A DNA stretch of 23,144 nt from assembly GCA_050744245.1 (NCBI GenBank), contig JBOGGX010000004.1:1-23144 (forward strand), in the 5' to 3' direction. Within the stretch, counting starts at the first letter, position 1, and every line of letters begins with the position of its first letter. This document shows, one piece after another, positions 1-7,860 of the stretch. Under the pieces are notes generated by a model. It was not told the DNA's origin, ran no database searches, and worked only from the letters and a program-made list of their open reading frames with translations. This DNA is from JBOGGX01 sp050744245 (GTDB taxonomy: Bacteria > Actinomycetota > Acidimicrobiia > Acidimicrobiales > JBOGGX01). The position numbers and the translations under genes are program-made.

Positions 1-2
1 GC

Positions 3-677
3 GCCGCCGACGAGATCCGCACCACCACCGCCGAGCTCGCCCGGGCCAGCCACGACGTCGCCCTCGAGCTCCGGCGCCTGTGCGACGGCGAACTGGCCGG
101 CATGTTCGACGGCCCCACCACCGTCGCCGTCGACTGGGACGGCCCCCTCGTCGTCCTCGACCTCTCCGCCGTCCCCGAAGACGAAACCCTCGCCATCCTC
201 ATGGCCTGCGCCACCGCCTGGATCCAGGCCGCCATCGTCCGCCCCCACGCCGGCCGCCGCTACATCGTGCTCGACGAGGCCTGGCGGCTCCTCAACCACC
301 TCGGCACCGCCCGCTGGCTCCGGTCCAGCCTCAAACTCGCCCGCCAACACGGCGTCGCCAACATCATCGTCCTCCACCGACTCAGCGATCTCCTCTCGGC
401 CGGCGACGCCCGCTCCGAACAGGTCGCCCTGGCCAAGGGCCTCCTGTCCGACACCGAGACCCGCATCATCTACGCCCAAGCCGAAGGCGAGCTCGGCGAA
501 ACCGCCGAGCTCCTGGGCCTCAGCCGCTCCGACCAGGCCCGCCTGCCCTCCCTGGCCGTTGGGGAAGCGATCTGGAAGGTCGGCAGGACCTCACACCTCG
601 TCGACCATCACGTTGGTGCCCACGAAAAGGAGATCGTCAATACGGACGCCCGCATGGCCGGGGTCGACGCGGCGTGA
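3..677 (+). CDS. VirB4/TraC-type conjugation ATPase, C-terminal part (5' truncated by window)
   Basis: The frame is open from the window edge, so only the last 224 residues are visible. The fragment is the C-terminal half of the motor domain of a type IV secretion/conjugation ATPase of the VirB4/TraC family, which powers DNA transfer at the inner membrane. A Walker B strand with the catalytic pair is seen at about residues 87-97 (YIVLDEAWRLL). A sensor-like strand follows (NIIVLHRLSDL), and the end has the typical family tail, with a GEAIWKVG-like strand and EIVNTDARM. The Walker A region must lie upstream of the window. Codons end in C almost throughout, noticeably more than in the rest of the window, which fits foreign origin. 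The gene is followed 8 bp later by a convergent gene. The family assignment is fairly firm; the exact subfamily and the transfer system it serves are inferred. Confidence 0.82.
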   Translation, partial: AADEIRTTTAELARASHDVALELRRLCDGELAGMFDGPTTVAVDWDGPLVVLDLSAVPEDETLAILMACATAWIQAAIVRPHAGRRYIVLDEAWRLLNHLGTARWLRSSLKLARQHGVANIIVLHRLSDLLSAGDARSEQVALAKGLLSDTETRIIYAQAEGELGETAELLGLSRSDQARLPSLAVGEAIWKVGRTSHLVDHHVGAHEKEIVNTDARMAGVDAA

Positions 678-685
678 GAGGGTCG

Positions 686-1492
686 CTACTGAGCGGTCAG
701 GGGCGGCAGCATGAGCTGCTCGCCGGGGAAGATGAGGTTCGGGTCGCCCGACGCCAGGTGTGCCAGGTTCGTGTCGATCAACCGCAGCCAGTAAGCGTGG
801 ACGTCGGCCAGCGGCAAGGCTTCGACCGGTCGGCCACTGGCTGCGGCGAGGTGCCGCTCGGCAATCCTCCACAGGTTGTCCCCGGGGGCCACGACATAGG
901 TCGCCGGGGTCGCTGGCGTCGCGGCCGAAGGAGTCGGCGGAGCCTCGGTCGGCGCTGGCTGTTCCGCAACCGTCGTGCTCGTGGTTGGTGTGGTGTCGCC
1001 CGCCGGGACCGGCGTGTACGACGGCTCGCCATCATCGGCCGGCACCGGCACGTAGCCGCGCGTCTCTGCGGCCGGCTCCCGTGTTGGCTCCTGCGCCATC
1101 ACGAGTGCCGAACTGCTCAGCGTGGACGCCGCCACGATCGACGTCGCCATGACGCCGTCGACAAGGCGTTGCACGGCGGGCAAGGTTGCCCACCGCACGC
1201 CCCGAACCAGCGACGGCACGCCGGCGAGGCTGGCCAGCAAGTACAGAAACGTCGTCGCCAACAGCCAGCAGGCCAGCGCCAGCGCCAAGACGCGAACGAT
1301 CGCCACTACCGCGTCCTCGGGGGGCGTCACCTCCAGCCAGACGCCCAGGTCCGACCACGCGATTTCGAAGCCGTTGGCCGAGCCAAGCCGAAACAGGGCG
1401 ATGACCGCCGCGGCCTCGAACGCGAGCGTTCCGGCCAGCGACGCCAACGAAACCACATGTCTCCGCATACAACCAGTGTAAAGCAGAGTCAT
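686..1492 (-). CDS. Membrane-anchored LysM-domain protein
   Basis: The 268-residue product has three hydrophobic segments (about 12-36, 62-92 and 109-133). A Pro/Thr/Ala-rich linker follows (about 135-197), then a C-terminal LysM domain (about 198-265) beginning TYVVAPGDNLWRIAERH and ending with a PGEQLMLPPL motif. LysM domains bind the glycan of peptidoglycan. The layout suggests an envelope protein with its binding domain outside the membrane and the linker crossing the wall space. No catalytic domain is visible. It converges on the VirB4-type gene and diverges from the excisionase-like gene, so a role in anchoring a transfer apparatus to the wall is possible, but this is inference from position. 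A second ATG at 1468 would remove eight residues; neither start has a good ribosome binding site. It ends with TAG. Confidence 0.75.
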   Translation of the reverse strand: MTLLYTGCMRRHVVSLASLAGTLAFEAAAVIALFRLGSANGFEIAWSDLGVWLEVTPPEDAVVAIVRVLALALACWLLATTFLYLLASLAGVPSLVRGVRWATLPAVQRLVDGVMATSIVAASTLSSSALVMAQEPTREPAAETRGYVPVPADDGEPSYTPVPAGDTTPTTSTTVAEQPAPTEAPPTPSAATPATPATYVVAPGDNLWRIAERHLAAASGRPVEALPLADVHAYWLRLIDTNLAHLASGDPNLIFPGEQLMLPPLTAQ

Positions 1493-1523
1493 TCGAGGTC
1501 ATGTGCGCCTCAGCGAGTGAGCA

Positions 1524-1715
1524 GTGTCTAGCGACGACGACCTGCTGACGCTCGCAGAAATGGCCGAGGTGCTGCGCGTGTCGTACAACACGATCACGAA
1601 GTGGACCCAGCGCGGCTACCCCGACTTCCCAGCCGAGGCCTTCAAGCTGCCGAACGGCGAGTGGAGGTGCCGTCGCCGGGACCTGATGCGATGGGCCGCG
1701 AAACGGGCTGCGTAG
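1524..1715 (+). CDS. Excisionase-like small helix-turn-helix protein
   Basis: This is a GTG-started frame of 63 residues. Residues 8-30 (LTLAEMAEVLRVSYNTITKW) form a MerR/excisionase-type helix-turn-helix. A short wing follows, with PNGEWRCRRRDLMRW, the usual strand that reads DNA in phage and ICE excisionases. Such proteins bend attachment-site DNA and steer the integrase towards excision. It sits next to a tyrosine recombinase, which supports the call. It is convergent with that gene rather than upstream of it, and its last 74 bases overlap the recombinase 3' end on the opposite strand. It could instead be a small transcription regulator of the element. The stop is TAG. Confidence 0.65.
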   Translation: MSSDDDLLTLAEMAEVLRVSYNTITKWTQRGYPDFPAEAFKLPNGEWRCRRRDLMRWAAKRAA

Positions 1716-3246
1716 TGGCGATTGCGGCGGCCGCCGACGCATCGTCGTTCGGCAGAACGCTGTCGTAGAAGTCGACCATCGTGGCCACAGACGCCCAGCC
1801 ACCCCAACGGGCCGCTGTCGTCAGCGCGATTCCCGAACGCAGCCAGCGCGTGCAGGCGAGGTGCCGTAGCGAGTGCCGGTTCACCGCGGCGAGCCGATGT
1901 GGCGGGGGGAAGGCCCGTTGTCGAGCTGGCTTCCACACGTCACGCTGAAAGTGGGGGACACGCAATGGTCCGCCACGCTTGCCGGTGAACACGAGCGCGT
2001 CAGCCCGCCGGGGAACGAACAGGGCGAGATGATCTCGGAGGATGGCGGCCTCGGCGGGCGGCAGGTAGGTGCGTCGTCCCTTCGTGTTCCCGGTCGGGCC
2101 CTTGCCCTTCGTGCCGCGTCGCTCGGTGGCTTCCCCGCTGTCGGTCCACTGCGCCCCCGGCGACGCCAGATTGGCGCGGACGGTCAGCCACATGCCGCCA
2201 GTCGACGCGTCATCCACGCAGTGGCGGCGCTCAAGCGCCGCAGCCTCACCGATTCGCAACCCGGCCCCTCCGAGGGTTGTTGGCAACGCAAACCACCGCG
2301 GGTCGGCCACAAGCCCGACGGCCCAGGCAAGGGTCCACATCTCCTCGATAGTCGGGATCTCGCCAACATCTTCCACAGTGGAACGTTGTGCGCCGCGGAC
2401 CTTGAGGCCACGGGTAAGGCCGGCCGGGCACCGGAGCTCGCCTTCGGTATTGACCTCGTCCGCGCCCCAGTTGAGGACGGCTCTGACATACGTCCACCGG
2501 CTGCGTTCGGTGTTGGGGGCAGTTCCCCGGCCGAGTTCGGCGATGAGTCCCCGAAGTCGATCCCGATCGAGCTCCCGGATCGACAGGCTGTTGGTGACGA
2601 GCCATTCGCGGCCCTCGAGAACCTCACTGACGCTCCATCGCTCGACCCGGCCCCTGTTCCGGTGGGTGATATCGCCGGAATCATCAGCGAGCTCAGCCAC
2701 CTCGTCATCGGTGGGATCTCGCTCGGTTCGAAACGCGACCGTGCGCAAGTAACCGTCGACGCCGGCCGGTGGAGTCGGGGCGTCGTCACGAACGAGTGTG
2801 CGGACCATGGCGCGGAGAGCGTGGCTGGCCGATCGGCGACCATTGCCCGAGTGGTGTCGCCAAGTCGCGGTGCGCCACGCACAGCTGAGCGTCCAGACTG
2901 TGTCGGAATGAGGCTTGCTGTCCCCGCCGAGGGTCGGTTCGTAGTCGTCGGTGAACGACCACCGTTGGCCGTGCTCAACGAGTCCCGCCGCCGCGTTTTC
3001 GAGGCGCCTTCGATAGGCGTCGGCGCGTGCTCGGCCACCCGTCCCGCGGAAGATTCGGCGTCGCTCGAGTGGGCTGGGGCGCCCGGTGAGGTAAAGGCGC
3101 CATCGAACCTCCCAAACGCCGTTGCTGACCTTCCTCGGGCCGTAGACGCCTGCCTTTCGGATCCCCGGCATGGCGTGGAGCATAGGCGCGTTAGCGTGGC
3201 GCGACTGTGGCAACAGCAGCCATCGAGCGACGAACATGCTGGTCAC
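1642..3246 (-). CDS. Tyrosine recombinase / integrase
   Basis: The longest frame is 534 residues. An N-terminal strand-rich arm-binding-like region comes first (GVWEVRWRLYLTGRPSPLERRR), then a SAM-like core-binding region (about 215-285) and a C-terminal catalytic domain (about 297-500). Catalytic residues seen are Arg331 in GAGLRIGEAAAL, Lys389 in the beta-hairpin, His458 and Arg461 in RHSLRHL, Trp484 in WGGWAS (the His/Trp position) and Tyr494 in MVDFYDSVL. It would integrate and excise the neighbouring element by strand exchange at att sites. The lead residues before MPGIRKAGVYGPRK look unconserved, so an ATG at 3183 or 3171 is at least as likely as the GTG at 3246. Base composition is less extreme than in the flanking housekeeping genes. 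The element extends to its left, so an attachment site would be expected near 3247-3400, but no tRNA gene is visible there. Confidence 0.9.
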   Translation of the reverse strand: MTSMFVARWLLLPQSRHANAPMLHAMPGIRKAGVYGPRKVSNGVWEVRWRLYLTGRPSPLERRRIFRGTGGRARADAYRRRLENAAAGLVEHGQRWSFTDDYEPTLGGDSKPHSDTVWTLSCAWRTATWRHHSGNGRRSASHALRAMVRTLVRDDAPTPPAGVDGYLRTVAFRTERDPTDDEVAELADDSGDITHRNRGRVERWSVSEVLEGREWLVTNSLSIRELDRDRLRGLIAELGRGTAPNTERSRWTYVRAVLNWGADEVNTEGELRCPAGLTRGLKVRGAQRSTVEDVGEIPTIEEMWTLAWAVGLVADPRWFALPTTLGGAGLRIGEAAALERRHCVDDASTGGMWLTVRANLASPGAQWTDSGEATERRGTKGKGPTGNTKGRRTYLPPAEAAILRDHLALFVPRRADALVFTGKRGGPLRVPHFQRDVWKPARQRAFPPPHRLAAVNRHSLRHLACTRWLRSGIALTTAARWGGWASVATMVDFYDSVLPNDDASAAAAIATTQPVSRPIASGPGDGTSTRRSAA

Positions 3247-3400
3247 GCGGGGTAATGAAGTTCTCCAAGAAGGACCTGAGAGCCAAGTTCGCCGACTACG
3301 AGCGTCCTACGGCCTGAGCCGAGACATCGCTGGATCGCCGGGCGACCCACGGCACCGCTCGCCGTCGCCGCCATGGCCGCCGCCCTCCGCGGCGCGGCAT

Positions 3401-3928
3401 CTACGTCCGTTCGTGGAGGGCCACGAACAGGCCGTACATCCTGCCGTCAGGGTCGTCGCCTCGTGCGATGCAATCCGCAAGGAGGTCCTCGAGTCGTCGC
3501 CACAGCTCCTGGGCGGCGTCGTCGTTCAGCTTGAGGCCGAGCCGCGAGAGCTCGCGCACGCTGTCCGGGCCCGAATCGATGAGCTCGCCCCGCAGGGCGT
3601 CGATCATCGCCAGGTTCTCAGTTTGGCGGGCGTCGGCCGGAAAGATGTCGGCCGAGAGGGCCACCGACTTGCCGGTGGCCCGGTACGGCTTCTCCAGCGC
3701 GCCCCGAGCGCCGGTCCTGGGTCGCTCGCTGCGGAGGAATCCCGTGTCGGCCAGGATGCGCACGTGGTGCAGCACGGTGGCCGGGTTCCTGTCGAGGCGG
3801 TCGGCGATCTCCTTGTTGGTGAGCGACTCGTGCACGCACAGCCGCAGGATCCTCATGCGCAGGGGATGGGCCATGGCCTTGAACTCGGCCGGTGTCGCCT
3901 CCCGTCGCTTGGTGGTGGTCCGATCCAT
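3401..3928 (-). CDS. ArsR-type winged-helix transcriptional regulator
   Basis: The product has 175 residues from the ATG at 3928. Residues 13-68 are a winged helix: FKAMAHPLRMRILRLC as the first helices, LTNKEIADRLDRNPATVLHHVRIL as the recognition unit and a FLRSERP wing. The C-terminal half (about 85-175) is helical and probably a dimerisation or ligand domain. There is no obvious metal-binding Cys cluster, so it is not a classic metal sensor. It diverges from the MFS exporter with 53 bp between the starts. That interval holds promoters for both directions and a GATTG-n8-CAATC inverted repeat, so autoregulation and control of the exporter operon are likely. The upstream in-frame extension to 4069 would run into the exporter gene and is not used. 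The stop is TAG. Confidence 0.88.
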   Translation of the reverse strand: MDRTTTKRREATPAEFKAMAHPLRMRILRLCVHESLTNKEIADRLDRNPATVLHHVRILADTGFLRSERPRTGARGALEKPYRATGKSVALSADIFPADARQTENLAMIDALRGELIDSGPDSVRELSRLGLKLNDDAAQELWRRLEDLLADCIARGDDPDGRMYGLFVALHERT

Positions 3929-3935
3929 CGGCGAC

Positions 3936-3962
3936 AGTATAATCGATTGACTTTTCCCAATC
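3936..3962. promoter_or_regulatory. Divergent promoter with inverted-repeat operator
   Basis: On the plus strand a perfect TATAAT (3938-3943) precedes a GGGGAGGA ribosome binding site (3967-3974) and the exporter GTG at 3982. On the minus strand TATACT (3941-3936) ends only seven bases before the regulator ATG at 3928, which would give a leaderless or nearly leaderless mRNA. The inverted repeat GATTG (3945-3949) and CAATC (3958-3962), separated by eight bases, overlaps both promoters. The -35 regions are weak. Operator function is inferred from position. Confidence 0.55.
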
Positions 3963-3981
3963 ACTCGGGGAGGATCGTCGG

Positions 3982-5229
3982 GTGAGTCTCGGGCCCAACT
4001 ACCGCCGGTTGTGGACGGCGTCCGGCTTTTCCAATCTGGCCGACGGCGTCTTCCAGATCGCCCTTCCACTGTTGGCCCTGACGTTCACCCGCTCCCCGGC
4101 CCTGATCGCCGGGGTGGCCCTGGCCGCCCGGCTCCCCTGGCTGCTGTTCGCGCTGCAGGCCGGCGCCCTGGCCGACCGGCTCGACCGGCGCCGCACCATG
4201 GTGCTGGTGGCCGTGGCCCGAGCTGCGCTCATCGGGATGATCGGCGTGCTCGTCATGTTCGACGCGGCGCGGCTCTGGATGCTGTACGTCATCGCCTTCG
4301 CCCTCGGCATCGGCGAGACCCTCTTCGACACCGCGGCCCAGTCGATCATGCCGATGATCGTCAAGCACGACGACCTCAGCCGGGCCAACGGCCGGCTGTA
4401 CGCGGTCGAGCTCACGATGAACCAGTTCATCGGGCCCCCGCTCGGCGGCATCCTCGTCGGCACCGCGATGGCGCTGGCGTTCGTCGGTAGCGCCCTGGCC
4501 TATCTCGTCGGCTTCCTCGCTCTGGTGGCGATGGTCGGTTCGTTCAAGGTCGACCGCGTCGGACCGCCGGCCAAGCTCCGCACCGACATCACCGAAGGGC
4601 TCAGGTTCCTGTTCCACCATCGGGTGCTGCGCACGTTCGCGGTGATGACGGGGGTTGCCAACCTGGCGAACACGGGCGCGTTTGCCCTGCTTCCGATCTA
4701 TGCCGTCGCCCCCGGGCCCCTCGGGCTGACCGAGGCCGGGTTCGGCGTGCTGACGGTCCCGATGGCCGTCGGCTCGGTGGTCGGCTCGTTTGCGGCCGCC
4801 CGCATCGAGCGGGCGCTGGGCAAGGTCAACACGGTCGTCCTGGCCGGCGCCGCCATCGCCGCGACGACCGCGGTCCCCGCGATCTGGCCCGAAGTGGTGC
4901 CGGTGATGGTGGGGTTCTTCGTCGGCGGGTTCGCCATCGTGGTCTGGAACGTGGTCACCGTGTCGCTGCGCCAGCGGATCACCCCGCCCCACCTGCTGGG
5001 CCGGATGAACGCCAGCTACCGGCTGCTGGCCTGGGGTTCGATGCCACTCGGCGCGCTCATCGGTGGTGCCCTCGCCGAGTGGATCGGCGTCCGGGCCACC
5101 TTCGTGGTCATGGCCGCGATCCAGATGCTGATCGTCCTGGCCCGGCTGGTGGTGAGCGACGGCGACATCGACGCGGCCGAGCGCGAGGTCACCGAGCACG
5201 AGCCGAAGGAGCCGGTGGCCGCGTCATAA
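3982..5229 (+). CDS. MFS exporter (EntS-like type)
   Basis: This 415-residue protein has about 12 hydrophobic segments. The start is GTG with a strong GGGGAGGA ribosome binding site seven bases upstream. MFS motif A lies in the loop after the second segment (GALADRLDRRR, about 61-71). The segment with GIGETLFDTAAQSIMP and the loop with LSRANGRLYAVELTMNQFIGPPLGG are typical of the MFS_3 exporters that include enterobactin exporter EntS. It would use the proton gradient to expel small molecules; the substrate cannot be read from sequence. It is the first gene of a plus-strand run with a sugar dehydrogenase (10 bp later) and a MATE exporter, and it is controlled, by inference, by the divergent ArsR-type protein. 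The stop is TAA. Confidence 0.88.
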   Translation: MSLGPNYRRLWTASGFSNLADGVFQIALPLLALTFTRSPALIAGVALAARLPWLLFALQAGALADRLDRRRTMVLVAVARAALIGMIGVLVMFDAARLWMLYVIAFALGIGETLFDTAAQSIMPMIVKHDDLSRANGRLYAVELTMNQFIGPPLGGILVGTAMALAFVGSALAYLVGFLALVAMVGSFKVDRVGPPAKLRTDITEGLRFLFHHRVLRTFAVMTGVANLANTGAFALLPIYAVAPGPLGLTEAGFGVLTVPMAVGSVVGSFAAARIERALGKVNTVVLAGAAIAATTAVPAIWPEVVPVMVGFFVGGFAIVVWNVVTVSLRQRITPPHLLGRMNASYRLLAWGSMPLGALIGGALAEWIGVRATFVVMAAIQMLIVLARLVVSDGDIDAAEREVTEHEPKEPVAAS

Positions 5230-5239
5230 CCTGCGGCCC

Positions 5240-6493
5240 GTGTCCCGGCCGCTGATGATCGCTCTGCTCGTCGTCGCGCTGCCGCTGTCGCTCGGCGCCG
5301 GGCTGGCGGGTGGCGATTGGGCGGCGAGCCTCGGCCGCGACGAACGCGAGCGCAGCCGCGACGCCGCCGAACGGTCCTGCGGACTCGGCTACGTGCAGCC
5401 CGTGGCCACCCGGTCCGCCGAGCGGCCGACGCTCTCGCCGCTCCGGCGGGCCCGGGTCGAGCAACCGTCGACGATCGCCTTTCCCCCTGGTGGCGGCGAC
5501 GGCGTGATCGGCCAGCGGGGGGGCCTGGTCCTCACCTTCGACGGGAACACCGCGGGTCCGCCGGTGCTCGACTTCACGGACGACACGCTGACGACCGGCG
5601 ACGGCGGGCTGCTGGCCGCGACCTACTCGCCCGCCGGCGACTGGCTCTACCTCTACCGCACCCGGGCCGACAACACCGACGTGATCGCGGCCTACCCGAT
5701 CGAGAACGGGCGACCCGACCAGAGCGGTGAGCGTCTGATCATCGAGATCGGCCATCCGCCGTCGAAGCAGCACCACGGCGGCGGCCTGGTGTTCGGTCCC
5801 GACGGGCACCTCTACATCTCGACCGGCGACGGTGGTGGGCTGGGCGACCCCGCGGGGAACGCCCAGCGTCTCGACGTCCTGCTGGGGAAGATTCTCCGCA
5901 TCGAGCCGGACCCCGGCGGCGAACGGTCCTACACCGTGCCCGACCACAACCCGTTCGTCGGACAGGACGACGCCCGCCCCGAGGTGTTTGCCTACGGCCT
6001 GCGCAACCCGTACCGGATCTGGTTCGACCGGCCGACCGGTGACCTCCGGGTCGCGGACGTCGGCCAGGGCTGCTGGGAGGAGCTGAACTGGCTGCCGCCC
6101 GGCCGGCAGGCGGGCGCCGACTTCGAGTGGGACCGACGGGAGGGCACCCACGAGTTCCAGGGCGGCCGGACCCCGGGCGGCGTCGAGCCCGTGCTCACGT
6201 TCGCCCATCGCGGCGGGTGGTGCGCGGTCGTCGGGGGCTTCACCTATCGCGGCACCGCCCTGCCCTCGCTGGACGGGATGTACCTGTTCACCGACTTCTG
6301 CGCCGGTTCGGTGTACGGCGTCCGCTACCGGCCGGGGGAGCCGCCCGACGTGGTCGACCTCGGGGTCGCCACCGACGAACCGATCGCGCTCGGGCCCGGC
6401 CCGGACGGCGAGCCGTACCTCCTGAGCATGGATGGCGCCGTGAACCGGGTGGTTCCCTCGCGGGTGCGCCCGCCGCCGGCCCCCACGGGATGA
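5240..6493 (+). CDS. PQQ-dependent sugar dehydrogenase (GSDH/sorbosone dehydrogenase family)
   Basis: The product has 417 residues from a GTG start. Residues 4-24 form a signal peptide or membrane anchor, so the enzyme acts outside the cytoplasmic membrane. The rest is a beta-propeller of the glucose/sorbosone dehydrogenase family. The hallmark HHGGGLVFGPDGHLYISTGDGG (about 178-199, with the His in the position of the family's catalytic His) is followed by LGKILRI, EVFAYGLRNPYRIWFD (about 248-263) and DVGQGCWEELNW (about 273-284). The family oxidises aldoses or related compounds with PQQ as cofactor, though many actinobacterial members have no proven substrate. It lies 10 bp after the exporter gene and overlaps the next gene by ATGA, so all three are probably co-transcribed. 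Cys47, Cys278, Cys328 and Cys354 could form disulfides. Confidence 0.88.
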   Translation: MSRPLMIALLVVALPLSLGAGLAGGDWAASLGRDERERSRDAAERSCGLGYVQPVATRSAERPTLSPLRRARVEQPSTIAFPPGGGDGVIGQRGGLVLTFDGNTAGPPVLDFTDDTLTTGDGGLLAATYSPAGDWLYLYRTRADNTDVIAAYPIENGRPDQSGERLIIEIGHPPSKQHHGGGLVFGPDGHLYISTGDGGGLGDPAGNAQRLDVLLGKILRIEPDPGGERSYTVPDHNPFVGQDDARPEVFAYGLRNPYRIWFDRPTGDLRVADVGQGCWEELNWLPPGRQAGADFEWDRREGTHEFQGGRTPGGVEPVLTFAHRGGWCAVVGGFTYRGTALPSLDGMYLFTDFCAGSVYGVRYRPGEPPDVVDLGVATDEPIALGPGPDGEPYLLSMDGAVNRVVPSRVRPPPAPTG

Positions 6494-7806
6494 GGCGCTC
6501 GAGCCCGTACGACCGGGAGATCCTGCGGCTGGCCGTTCCCGCGTTCGGCGCCCTGGTGGCCGAGCCGCTCTACCTCCTGGCCGACACCGCGGTGGTCGGC
6601 CACCTGGGCACCGACGAGCTGGCCGGGTTGGCCGTGGCCGCGGCCATCCTGCTCAGCGGCTATTCGATCTTCATCTTCCTGGCCTACGGCACGACGGCCG
6701 CGGTCGCCCGCCTCATCGGAGCGGGCAACCAGCGGGAGGCGGCCCACCAGGGCATCCAGAGCCTGTGGCTCGCCGTGGCCATCGGTGTGGTGGTGACCGG
6801 CGCCGGCCTGCTGCTCGCCGGTCCGCTGGTGTCGCTGTTCGGCGGGCGGGGCGCGGTGGCGGCCAACGCCCTGGTGTACCTGCGCATCAGCCTGCTCGGC
6901 GGGCCCGCCCTGCTCGTCGTGCTGGCCGGCACCGGCTACCTGAGGGGTCGCCAGGACACCCGGACCCCGCTCGTCGTGGCCGTGGTGTCCGCCGGCTTCA
7001 ACCTGGCCCTCGAGCTGGTGCTGATCTACGGCCTCGGCTTCGGGATCGGGGCCTCGGCCCTCTCGACCGTGCTCGCCCAGGTGGGAGCGGCCGCCGTCTA
7101 CGCGACCGGCGTGGTCAGGGCGGTGCGGACGTTCGGCATCTCGCTGCGGCCGCACGTGGCGTCGATCGGACGGCTGGCCGCGGTCGGCGTCGACCTCCTC
7201 GTGCGCACCATGGCCCTCAGGGTCACCATCTCGCTCTCGACCGCGGTGGCGGCGCGGATCGGCACCGCGGCGGTCGCGGCCCACGAGGTGGCCTTCGCCA
7301 TCTGGAGCCTGCTCGCCCTCGGGCTGGACGCCATCGCCATCGCCGGTCAGGCCATGACCGGCCGCCGGCTGGGCGCCGACCGGCCCGACGACGCCCGCGC
7401 CGCGGCCAACCGGATGATCGAGCTCGGCGTCGGGCTCGGGGCCGGGTTCGGACTGCTGGTGGTGCTGCTGCGGCCGGTCGTGCCCGAGTTGTTCACCGAC
7501 GACCCGGCGGTGGTCGCCCTGACCGGGTTCCTGCTGTGGTTCGTCGCCGCCATGCAGCCGGTGAACGCGGTCGTGTTCGTGCTCGACGGCGTGCTCATCG
7601 GGGCCGGCGACATGCGCTTCCTGGCCCGGGCCATGGCGGCGGCGACGGCGGTGTTCGTGGTCGGAGCGGCCGCCGTGCTGGTGCTCGACCTCGGGGTCGG
7701 CTGGCTGTGGGCCGCCATCGGCGCCTGGATGTTCGCCCGCCTGGTGGCGTTGTCGGCCCGGTATGTCGGCGGCCGGTGGATGGTGACGGGCGCCCCGGCG
7801 GCCTGA
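6490..7806 (+). CDS. MATE family efflux transporter
   Basis: The product has 438 residues from the ATG at 6490, whose ATGA overlaps the stop of the dehydrogenase gene and implies translational coupling. About 12 hydrophobic segments are present in two halves. The first segment contains the MATE signature EPLYLLADTAVVGHLG (about 25-40), with the Asp used in proton or sodium coupling. The second half repeats the pattern (LDAIAIAGQAMTGRRLGA, then VVFVLDGVLIGAGDMRFL). It resembles the DinF-like branch of MATE exporters of organic cations and other small molecules. Substrate and coupling ion are unknown. A longer in-frame reading back to 6127 has no family similarity and overlaps the upstream gene, so it is rejected. 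Transcription probably ends at the hairpin just downstream. Confidence 0.92.
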   Translation: MRRSSPYDREILRLAVPAFGALVAEPLYLLADTAVVGHLGTDELAGLAVAAAILLSGYSIFIFLAYGTTAAVARLIGAGNQREAAHQGIQSLWLAVAIGVVVTGAGLLLAGPLVSLFGGRGAVAANALVYLRISLLGGPALLVVLAGTGYLRGRQDTRTPLVVAVVSAGFNLALELVLIYGLGFGIGASALSTVLAQVGAAAVYATGVVRAVRTFGISLRPHVASIGRLAAVGVDLLVRTMALRVTISLSTAVAARIGTAAVAAHEVAFAIWSLLALGLDAIAIAGQAMTGRRLGADRPDDARAAANRMIELGVGLGAGFGLLVVLLRPVVPELFTDDPAVVALTGFLLWFVAAMQPVNAVVFVLDGVLIGAGDMRFLARAMAAATAVFVVGAAAVLVLDLGVGWLWAAIGAWMFARLVALSARYVGGRWMVTGAPAA

Positions 7807-7815
7807 ACAACGATT

Positions 7816-7858
7816 CTCGACGCACGACGCGCCGCCCAGCGGCGCGAGATGCGTCGAG
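7816..7858. terminator. Strong bidirectional hairpin terminator
   Basis: A two-tier hairpin lies between two convergent genes. The outer arms are CTCGACGCA (7816-7824) and TGCGTCGAG (7850-7858). The inner arms are CGCGCCGC and GCGGCGCG, with a CCA loop and a three-base internal bulge on each side. No long T-run follows in either direction, as is common in high-GC genomes. Its position 9 bp after one stop codon and 2 bp before the other supports termination of both operons. Confidence 0.8.
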
Positions 7859-7860
7859 TT

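Noticed and set aside
80..1531. Long plus-strand frame running through the ATPase and LysM genes
   Set aside because: Arg/Pro-rich shadow frame without motifs, contradicted by recognisable proteins in other frames.
3255..3317. 20-codon frame beginning MKFSKKDLRAKFADYE
   Set aside because: Start-like and lysine-rich but too short to assign. Kept only as a possible gene remnant at the element border.
3247..3400. tRNA or other classic attachment site beside the integrase
   Set aside because: No cloverleaf, TPsiC-like motif or long repeat could be found in this interval; without the other element end an att site cannot be defined.
3961..5199. Long minus-strand frame antisense to the MFS exporter
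   Set aside because: The Asp/His/Arg-rich composition has no domains; the plus-strand gene has clear membrane segments and a strong ribosome binding site.
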